From Bacteroidales bacterium (GTDB lineage Bacteria; Bacteroidota; Bacteroidia; Bacteroidales; UBA932), in contig JAFTYS010000054.1 in the NCBI GenBank assembly GCA_017461285.1, positions 1 to 9,517 of the forward strand: a stretch of DNA of 9,517 bases, written 5' to 3'. Position 1 is the stretch's first letter. Each line of letters starts with the position of its first letter. The notes below the pieces were generated by a model. The model ran no database searches. It saw only the letters and a program-made list of their open reading frames with translations, and had not been told where the DNA came from. The position numbers and the translations under genes are program-made. This document shows positions 1 to 5,284 of this stretch, one piece after another.

Positions 1-1420
1 TGCCGTCGGACAGAAAGTCTTCCTGGTCAGAACTGTTATGCCTGGATATGAACTTGGCTCCTATGTTCAGCATGTGCGTTTTCCCGTTTCCAAGCGGAGT
101 GCTGAAATCGGCCTGGATTGTGTGGGTCATGGAATTGACCAGCGCTTCGCTGCGGCGGTCTGTCAGGTTGAGGAAAGAGTTGCCGTCAGTGTTGAAGGTG
201 TTGTAAGTGTCGTTTACCGAAGGATTTCCGTTGAACTGATATGACAATATGAACGATCTTTCCGGCATTCCGGCCCAGAGATGTTCGTAGTCGGCATTTG
301 CCGTTATATTGTTTGATGTGTTCCTAGTATAGACGGTTCCGTCATAGTCGAAACAGTAATCAGGTCCATTTATCAAAGTTGAATTCATTCCATCATATTC
401 CATTCCGAAGTGCATCCATCCTGCACCGGCCGAGATGAGGTTGAGTGAGTCTATTTCGTAGCTCAGGTTCATGCTTCCCGTGAACATAGGAATATCGATG
501 TCAGTCTCGGTGTGTGAGAATGTGGTCATATCACCTTTGGCGGTCTTCTGCACCCTTTCGACATCTGTGAAAGTATCCTTGTTGCGGCTACATATGGCTT
601 GTCCGTTCATACTGAAAGCCCATTTGCCTTTCTGCATGCTATAGAAAGCATTTCCTCCTGCGCCTCTGGTAGAACCTATGATTCCTATTGTTCCATATTG
701 CCCGTCCATCGGATTGCCGCCTTCCGATCTGTTGGAAGATGTCGTGATATTGAGGACTCCACCCACTCCTTCCGCATCATACCTGGCTCCGGGATTGGTC
801 ACGACCTCGATCTTTCTGACGAAGCTGGCCGGCATTGTCTTCAGTATGGCTGACGGGTTGGATGAAATCATCTGATTCGGCTTCCCGTCCACATAGACCA
901 GAAAGCTGGAACTGCCGTTCACTGTGATATTGTCTTGTCCGTCGACAGATACCATCGGCACCTTGCGGAGCATCTCCAGAACGGTGCTGGTCTTGGAATC
1001 CACATCGTCTTCCACCTTATATGTGATCTTGTCCACATCCATCTTTACCAGAGTCTTCTGGGCCGTGACTGATCCGGCCTTCAGAGTCTGCACATCATCT
1101 TCTATGAGGATTGTACCCAGATCCAGTACATCCTGTCCGTCAAGCCGGAACGCGACATTGCGCTCTTTTCTTCCCATGTTGCTGAAGAGCATGCGGAAAC
1201 TGCCTTTTCCTGTCAGTGTCTGTGAAAACCGGCCGGATTCGTCTGTCGTGGTGAATGCTATCGGCTTGGACGGGTCTTCTTCTTTGAAGAACTGCAGTAC
1301 TGCTGCCGGCTCACCCTCTCTTGTGAGCGAGTCTGCTATTGTGCCGGTTACTTCAGTTGACTGTCCTTTTACGTTTACTGCTGCAAAAACGAATAATGAT
1401 ATGATAAGGAATCGTTTCAT
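1..1420 (-). CDS. TonB-dependent receptor-like outer membrane beta-barrel protein (partial, C-terminus off the left edge)
   Basis: The minus strand is open from the ATG at 1420-1418 to the window edge, giving 473 residues and no stop. Residues 1-20 look like a Sec signal peptide (start MKRFLIISLF, likely cut near VKG/QS). Residues about 23-107 resemble the carboxypeptidase-regulatory-like beta-sandwich common at the N-terminus of Bacteroidota outer membrane proteins. Residues about 124-227 form a TonB plug, with VLEMLRKVPMVSVDG, then VYVDGKP, and IEVVTNPGARYDAEGVGGVLNI at its end (quoted in pieces 146-160, 175-181 and 204-225). The rest alternates like barrel strands. The layout fits the 'outer membrane beta-barrel family protein' type of receptor rather than SusC: no SusD partner is in view and the plug lacks the usual SusC signatures. 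The substrate cannot be told. A -7 promoter box lies 27 bp upstream of the start. The gene is divergent from ispE. The fold call is firm; the role is inferred. Confidence 0.88.
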   Translation of the reverse strand, partial: MKRFLIISLFVFAAVNVKGQSTEVTGTIADSLTREGEPAAVLQFFKEEDPSKPIAFTTTDESGRFSQTLTGKGSFRMLFSNMGRKERNVAFRLDGQDVLDLGTILIEDDVQTLKAGSVTAQKTLVKMDVDKITYKVEDDVDSKTSTVLEMLRKVPMVSVDGQDNITVNGSSSFLVYVDGKPNQMISSNPSAILKTMPASFVRKIEVVTNPGARYDAEGVGGVLNITTSSNRSEGGNPMDGQYGTIGIIGSTRGAGGNAFYSMQKGKWAFSMNGQAICSRNKDTFTDVERVQKTAKGDMTTFSHTETDIDIPMFTGSMNLSYEIDSLNLISAGAGWMHFGMEYDGMNSTLINGPDYCFDYDGTVYTRNTSNNITANADYEHLWAGMPERSFILSYQFNGNPSVNDTYNTFNTDGNSFLNLTDRRSEALVNSMTHTIQADFSTPLGNGKTHMLNIGAKFISRHNSSDQEDFLSDG

Positions 1421-1447
1421 GTTCTTGTATTCTTATGTTGACGCCTG

Positions 1448-1455
1448 CAAAGATA
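1448..1455 (-). promoter_or_regulatory. Predicted -7 promoter element of the receptor gene
   Basis: Read on the minus strand this is TATCTTTG, an exact match to the Bacteroidota TAnnTTTG element. It sits 27 bp before the receptor ATG, so the leader would be roughly 20-24 nt. No clear -33 TTG element is visible at the expected distance. Confidence 0.6.
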
Positions 1456-1560
1456 GGGTCATATGTAATCCGCGTAACAGTGTTTCGACCGATGCCCGGT
1501 TTTCTTCGACAGACTGTGCCAGCAGGCTCCTCCTTTCATTTCATATATTGATATTTTGGT

Positions 1561-1568
1561 TAACTTTG
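1561..1568 (+). promoter_or_regulatory. Predicted -7 promoter element of ispE, abutting the start codon
   Basis: TAACTTTG matches TAnnTTTG exactly and is followed by only CCGT before the ispE ATG. Transcription from this box would start at or within a few bases of the ATG, so the mRNA would be leaderless or nearly so. No Shine-Dalgarno sequence could fit between box and start. The remaining 105 bp between this box and the divergent receptor box (1456-1560) shows nothing else I can support. Confidence 0.6.
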
Positions 1569-1572
1569 CCGT

Positions 1573-2436
1573 ATGATTACAAACCCGAACGTAAAGATTA
1601 ACCTGGGACTTAATGTCCTTCGAAAGAGGGAGGACGGATTCCATGACCTCGAGACACTTTTTGTGCCGTACTTCGGCATCAGCGACACCCTGGAAATCGT
1701 TGTCGGAGACGATTACAGCAGGACATCTGCGGCACTCTTCGGCCGATATGGGGAGCCGGACGGCTGCGCCGGAGAGGCTCCCATGCTGGTGCAGGGCATC
1801 TCGGAAGACGGCAAGCTGATGATCACCATCGCCCGTAAGGAAGGCGTGGACTGGGATCCGCTCAAGGACCTCACGGCTAAGGCATACAGGATTCTTGCGG
1901 AAGACTTCGAGCTTCCGCCGGTGAAGATATTCCTGGAGAAGACATCTCCGGTCGGTGCGGGTCTGGGCGGCGGCTCTGCCGATGCCGCTTTTGCCTTGAA
2001 GATGCTGGACGAGCTATGCGGACTCGGTCTTTCCGAGGAGCAGCTGGCATCATATGCTTCAAGGCTGGGAAGCGACTGCGCATTCTTCGTCTACAACCGT
2101 CCGATGATCGGTGAAGGAAGGGGAGAGATCCTGTCGGAGTATCCTCTTTCGTTAGTAGGCTACGATCTCCAGGTCCTGACCCCGGAAGGAATCGCTGTCT
2201 CTACGAAGGATGCTTACAGCGGCATAAGGCCGCATCTTCCTGAAGTCCCGTTGAGGGAGGCCCTTGCCCGACCTATAGAAGAGTGGGACGGCATCCTGGT
2301 CAATGACTTCGAAGAGACCGTCTTCGCCAAATATCCCGAACTCGCCGCCATCAAGCGTTCCCTCTACGACAGCGGAGCAGCCTACGCCTCCATGTCCGGC
2401 TCCGGCTCCGCCCTCTTCGCCCTCTACAGGAAATAA
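1573..2436 (+). CDS. ispE: 4-diphosphocytidyl-2-C-methyl-D-erythritol kinase (IspE)
   Basis: This cytoplasmic GHMP-family kinase phosphorylates the 2-hydroxyl of CDP-methylerythritol with ATP, the fourth step of the non-mevalonate (MEP) route to IPP and DMAPP. The 287-residue length is normal for the family. The N-terminal motif NVKINLGLNVLRKREDGFH (residues 6-24) carries the substrate-side Lys8. The ATP-binding glycine loop is PVGAGLGGGSADAA (126-139). RLGSDCAFF (164-172) holds the catalytic Asp168, and ASMSGSGSALF (272-282) is the C-terminal GHMP motif. All key residues are present, so the enzyme should be active. The ATG at 1573 is chosen because it gives the canonical N-terminus directly and follows a -7 box. 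The gene appears to be a single transcription unit: a hairpin follows it and the next gene has its own promoter-like box. Presence of ispE indicates the MEP pathway rather than the mevalonate pathway. Confidence 0.96.
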   Translation: MITNPNVKINLGLNVLRKREDGFHDLETLFVPYFGISDTLEIVVGDDYSRTSAALFGRYGEPDGCAGEAPMLVQGISEDGKLMITIARKEGVDWDPLKDLTAKAYRILAEDFELPPVKIFLEKTSPVGAGLGGGSADAAFALKMLDELCGLGLSEEQLASYASRLGSDCAFFVYNRPMIGEGRGEILSEYPLSLVGYDLQVLTPEGIAVSTKDAYSGIRPHLPEVPLREALARPIEEWDGILVNDFEETVFAKYPELAAIKRSLYDSGAAYASMSGSGSALFALYRK

Positions 2437-2462
2437 AACAATAAAAAAAAGAAAAAAGTGAC

Positions 2463-2503
2463 GAAAACACCGGATTCTGTGACGAACGGATGACGGTGTT
2501 TTC
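2463..2503 (+). terminator. Hairpin terminator after ispE
   Basis: GAAAACACCG at 2463-2472 and CGGTGTTTTC at 2494-2503 are a perfect 10-bp inverted repeat around a 21-nt loop. A T-rich run (TTTGTTTTG, 2504-2512) follows. The ispE stop is 27 bp upstream. The loop is long for a classic intrinsic terminator, but stem and U-rich tail both fit. An A-rich run at 2442-2457 precedes it, so the element could also stop antisense transcription. Confidence 0.6.
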
Positions 2504-2514
2504 TTTGTTTTGCC

Positions 2515-2522
2515 TTTCTTTG
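2515..2522 (+). promoter_or_regulatory. Possible -7 promoter element of the lipoprotein gene, abutting its start
   Basis: TTTCTTTG differs from TAnnTTTG at one position (T for A at base 2). It is followed by GGGC and then the ATG at 2527, the same 4-nt spacing as ispE and tsaE. The -33 position of this promoter would fall inside the 3' arm of the ispE terminator hairpin. Confidence 0.42.
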
Positions 2523-2526
2523 GGGC

Positions 2527-3705
2527 ATGAAAAGACTTGTGTTGATGATCGCTGCGGCCGTGCTGTACTCGTGCGGACTGGAGCAGGTGGATGAGGGGAC
2601 ACATTCGTCCTCTGACGGGATATGGAAGGGACCTTCCTATGGGAAACATCTGTCGGGAACCGTCTATGCGGCGGGGCTTGACTATCCTGACGCCTACGAC
2701 TGGAGGGCGGATACAGAAAAAGGTAAGGTCAAGTGCTCGATGGTACTCTTTGCCGACGGGATACCGGTGCTCAAGGTTCCGGTAGGGGATGCCCACGAGG
2801 TGTCTTCGGACATCGGCCGGCACAGGATCCGTGCCGGAAATCTCTACACCGACTATACTGACGGGAAGACCACGGTCCTGAAGAAGGACGGTAAGGAAAT
2901 CGCGCGGTATGAGGGAGCGGAGGATATCATCTGCATGGAGGTCCATGACGGAAAGGTCCATTCTCTCAGCCGCCCGTCAGGCGGCGAGGGATTCAGATAC
3001 AGGGTGGACGGCAGTCTTGTGCTGGAGCGCTCCGACGGGGTCCCGTACCCGCATCTGACGGTGCATCAGGACAGCGTCCGCTTCTGCTTCAGCCAGTCGC
3101 AGCGTACTGCCGACGGCTCGCAGATGCGCTATTATCAGGTGTCGGACGGGATCGTGAGGCAGGTGGAAGTTCCGGAGGAAGCCTCGCGGGTCTGGGATAT
3201 GATTGTATCGGAGGGCAAAGTCGCCATGGTGCTGTCCCTGCCTGACCGGAGCCCCGTGCTCATGCATGACGGAAAGGAGGAATATGTGGAATACCTGGGC
3301 CGCCAGACAGTGGTCTCATGCACTTTCTGCGACTCCGGACGCCTCTCTGTATGCGTCCGGTGCCGTTATTCCGGCGACAATCTGATGTCGGACATATTGT
3401 GGACTGCGGATGACGGATGGACCATGTACCGGATAGGACGTACCTTGGCCTGCTTCCATGTCGATGAAGAAAGGTGCAATGCCGTCATCAATCCCGCTGA
3501 CGGTCGGGACGGAATCATATTCAGCGGAAGGACAGCCTCAGTAATGCCGCAGGGATACTCCGTCTTTTCGAAGGAATGCATGACGCGCAGGGACAGCGTC
3601 CTGTATGTGGGCCTGTCTTCCGGCGGCGAAGCCCCGCCGCTGGTCTGGCGGAACGGAGCTGCTGATACGTTGAGGATAAACGGACCGCTTACCTGCCTTC
3701 GATGA
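2527..3705 (+). CDS. Lipoprotein of unknown function, probable beta-propeller
   Basis: The protein has 392 residues and I do not recognise a named family. A short signal (MKRLVLMIAAAVLYSC) ends in a lipobox with Cys16, so it should be lipid-anchored by signal peptidase II in the periplasm or outer membrane. After Cys16 comes GLEQVDEG, mildly acidic, which might serve surface export, but this is weak. The mature part is rich in beta-strand and repeats a unit of about 40-45 residues: a hydrophobic strand, a D/G turn, a second strand, then a 'DG' or 'DS' turn and a third strand. Candidate units lie near residues 45-87, 88-128, 133-168, 177-215, 222-258, 262-304, 306-343 and 346-386, suggesting a seven- or eight-bladed propeller. 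It has 12 cysteines, unusually many for an envelope protein, including CX2CX7CX2C at 265-279. Its last 17 bp overlap mlaF, which runs the other way. The reading frame is clearly coding; the function is unknown. Confidence 0.85.
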   Translation: MKRLVLMIAAAVLYSCGLEQVDEGTHSSSDGIWKGPSYGKHLSGTVYAAGLDYPDAYDWRADTEKGKVKCSMVLFADGIPVLKVPVGDAHEVSSDIGRHRIRAGNLYTDYTDGKTTVLKKDGKEIARYEGAEDIICMEVHDGKVHSLSRPSGGEGFRYRVDGSLVLERSDGVPYPHLTVHQDSVRFCFSQSQRTADGSQMRYYQVSDGIVRQVEVPEEASRVWDMIVSEGKVAMVLSLPDRSPVLMHDGKEEYVEYLGRQTVVSCTFCDSGRLSVCVRCRYSGDNLMSDILWTADDGWTMYRIGRTLACFHVDEERCNAVINPADGRDGIIFSGRTASVMPQGYSVFSKECMTRRDSVLYVGLSSGGEAPPLVWRNGAADTLRINGPLTCLR

Positions 3706-4441
3706 TGTTGCGGGCGAGGGTGTTGGCGCAGACGAAGTCGCGCAGCTCGCGGCAGTCCGTATGCAGGATCGAATGCCTGTCTCCCTGCCAGAGGAGTGAT
3801 CCTTCGTGGATGAAGCCTATCTTGTCTCCGATCTCGAGGATGGAATTCATGTCGTGGGTGTTCACCACAGTGGTCATGTTGAACTCCTTAGTCAGGTCGT
3901 GTATGAGGCGGTCGATGAGGATGGAGGTATACGGATCGAGACCGGAATTCGGCTCGTCGCAGAACAGGTATTCGGGGTTCAGGGCTATCGCGCGGGCGAT
4001 TCCGACCCTTTTCTGCATGCCGCCGCTGAGCTCGTTCGGATACTTGTCGTCCGAGCCTATGACGTTTACCTTCTCAAGGCAGTACTGCGCCCTTTCGCGT
4101 CTCTGGGCAGCTGACCAGTCGGTGAAGAATTCCATCGGGAACATCACGTTCTCGATCACGGTGGCGAAGTCGAAGAGAGCGCTTCCCTGGAAGAGGATAC
4201 CGATCTTCTGGCGCAGGGCCTTCTGCTCCTTATAGTTCATCTTCGAGAGCTGTCTGTCTCCGTAGGATATCTCACCGCTGTCGGGTTCTATGAGACCGAT
4301 GAGGTTCTTCAGAAGAACGGTCTTGCCCGAACCGCTGGCGCCGATTATCATGTTGCACTTTCCGGGCTCGTATTCGACCGAAATATCCTTCAGTACGGGG
4401 ACTCCCTCAAAGCTTTTGTTCAGATGTTCTACCTTTATCAT
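3689..4441 (-). CDS. mlaF: MCE-type lipid ABC transporter ATP-binding protein (MlaF family)
   Basis: This 250-residue cytoplasmic ATPase would power a phospholipid transporter at the inner membrane, paired with the MlaE permease encoded just upstream. All ABC motifs are intact: Walker A GASGSGKT (34-41), Q-loop Gln85, signature LSGGMQKRVGIARA (138-151), Walker B EYLFCDEP (157-164) with Glu163, D-loop SGLDP, and H-loop His196 in VVNTHDM. The MlaF/Ttg2A assignment, rather than another importer or exporter ATPase, rests on the MlaE-type permease 13 bp upstream and on family-like stretches such as FQGSALFDFATVIENVMFP (84-102). In enterobacteria the complex MlaFEDB moves phospholipids between inner and outer membranes and so maintains outer membrane asymmetry. 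Direction and cargo here are inferred. No Shine-Dalgarno sequence precedes the ATG and no promoter is seen, so it is probably co-transcribed with mlaE. The stop lies inside the convergent lipoprotein gene. Confidence 0.93.
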   Translation of the reverse strand: MIKVEHLNKSFEGVPVLKDISVEYEPGKCNMIIGASGSGKTVLLKNLIGLIEPDSGEISYGDRQLSKMNYKEQKALRQKIGILFQGSALFDFATVIENVMFPMEFFTDWSAAQRRERAQYCLEKVNVIGSDDKYPNELSGGMQKRVGIARAIALNPEYLFCDEPNSGLDPYTSILIDRLIHDLTKEFNMTTVVNTHDMNSILEIGDKIGFIHEGSLLWQGDRHSILHTDCRELRDFVCANTLARNIIEGR

Positions 4442-4454
4442 GATACGGCGGTTT

Positions 4455-5201
4455 TTAATAAAGCATCAGCTCCGTGACGATGAGGTCGCTCAGGAGGATG
4501 AGGATGCTTGTGGTGACTATGGCTTTGGTGCTTGACTTTCCGACTCCGAGCGATCCGCCCTTTGCGTAATAGCCGTTGAAGGCCGCTATCGACGAGATCA
4601 TGAAGCAGAAGAGGGATATCTTGAAGCAGCTGTAGAATATGTAGAATCCGTTGTAGAACGCCTTGATTCCGGTTATGTACGATGCTGTAGGGATGATCTG
4701 GGTGGTCTCCACCACGAAGTATCCTCCTATAAGTCCCAGCGCCAGGCTCATGAGCATCAGCAGGGGGCTGAGGATGGTGGCGGCAGTGACCTTCGGAAGC
4801 ACAAGGAAGCAGGCCGAATTCACGCCCATCATGTCCATCGCGTCTATCTGCTCGGTGATGCGCATGCTGCCGATTTCCGAAGAAATGTTGGATCCCATCT
4901 TTCCGGCCAGGATCAGGGCGACCATGGTCGAGCAGAACTCGAGGATGAGGCTCTCTCTCACCATGTATCCGATGTACATCTTGTCGATGATCGGATTCTC
5001 GAGGTTCGATGCTGTCTGGATGACGAGCACGCCACCGATGAACAGCGATATCACTCCCACAAGAAGAATGGACGAGAGTATCAGCTTGTCGGCCTCGTTC
5101 ACGAACTGCCTCCAGAAGATGCGTCCCTTTTCCGGTTTGCGGAACACCATCTTGAGGAAGAGGAAATACCTGCCTATGGATTCGAAGAATCTTCTTATCA
5201 T
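4455..5201 (-). CDS. mlaE: MCE-type lipid ABC transporter permease (MlaE family)
   Basis: This inner-membrane permease belongs to the MlaE/YrbE family and is 248 residues long from the ATG at 5201. An N-terminal amphipathic stretch (MIRRFFESIGRYFLFL) leads into hydrophobic segments near residues 40-62, 88-101, 135-164, 178-210 and 225-248. The family hallmark is LAGKMGSNISSEIGSMRITEQIDAM (residues 98-122, cited in two parts: AGKMGSNISSEIGS and MRITEQIDAM), which couples the permease to the ATPase. The frame stays open upstream to an ATG at 5237, but a -7 promoter box overlaps those codons, so that start would lie before the transcript begins. A GTG at 5222, 3 nt after the box, is a possible leaderless start (255 residues). 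I prefer 5201 because family members usually begin with this amphipathic segment. mlaF follows after 13 bp. No MCE-domain (MlaD) or MlaB/MlaC gene is in the window, so the substrate-binding partner must be encoded elsewhere. Confidence 0.9.
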   Translation of the reverse strand: MIRRFFESIGRYFLFLKMVFRKPEKGRIFWRQFVNEADKLILSSILLVGVISLFIGGVLVIQTASNLENPIIDKMYIGYMVRESLILEFCSTMVALILAGKMGSNISSEIGSMRITEQIDAMDMMGVNSACFLVLPKVTAATILSPLLMLMSLALGLIGGYFVVETTQIIPTASYITGIKAFYNGFYIFYSCFKISLFCFMISSIAAFNGYYAKGGSLGVGKSSTKAIVTTSILILLSDLIVTELMLY

Positions 5202-5225
5202 CTCAAAAATCTCTTTGATCACCCG

Positions 5226-5233
5226 CAAAGTTA
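5226..5233 (-). promoter_or_regulatory. Predicted -7 promoter element of mlaEF
   Basis: On the minus strand this reads TAACTTTG, an exact TAnnTTTG match and identical to the ispE box. It lies inside the longest open frame of mlaE, which argues against the ATG at 5237. Transcription would start near 5219-5223, giving either a leaderless GTG start at 5222 or a leader of about 20 nt before the ATG at 5201. Confidence 0.55.
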
Positions 5234-5254
5234 CCATAAATCTTAGATATATCG

Positions 5255-5262
5255 TATATTTG
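5255..5262 (+). promoter_or_regulatory. Predicted -7 promoter element of the GH3 gene
   Basis: TATATTTG matches TAnnTTTG exactly, 22 bp before the ATG at 5285, giving a leader of roughly 16-19 nt. Only 21 bp separate it from the divergent mlaE -7 box, so the two promoters share the same DNA. Confidence 0.6.
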
Positions 5263-5284
5263 TATCCGCTATAAATTCGTGACT

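Noticed and set aside
1..1420. Left-edge receptor considered as a SusC protein of a polysaccharide utilization locus together with the GH3 gene
   Set aside because: No SusD-like gene is in view, the plug lacks typical SusC signatures, and ispE, the lipoprotein gene and mlaEF lie between it and the GH3 gene.
1421..1572. Receptor-ispE intergenic region considered for a riboswitch or small RNA
   Set aside because: Beyond two promoter boxes I see no conserved-looking stem, terminator or RNA motif in these 152 bases.
924..1601. 225-codon open frame on the plus strand
   Set aside because: It is antisense to the receptor gene, whose translation shows a signal peptide and plug motifs. The plus-strand translation is rich in Ser, Thr and Arg with no recognisable domain and it runs into ispE.
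2152..2961. 269-codon open frame on the minus strand
   Set aside because: It crosses the end of ispE, the terminator and the start of the lipoprotein gene in the opposite strand; both sense genes have clear support and this translation does not.
3621..3639. GC-rich inverted repeat CGGCGG / CCGCCG near the end of the lipoprotein gene, considered as a terminator
   Set aside because: It lies about 65 bp inside the coding region and no T-run follows, so codon composition explains it better.
4663..5274. 203-codon open frame on the plus strand
   Set aside because: It is a shadow of mlaE, whose hallmark motif is clear on the other strand.
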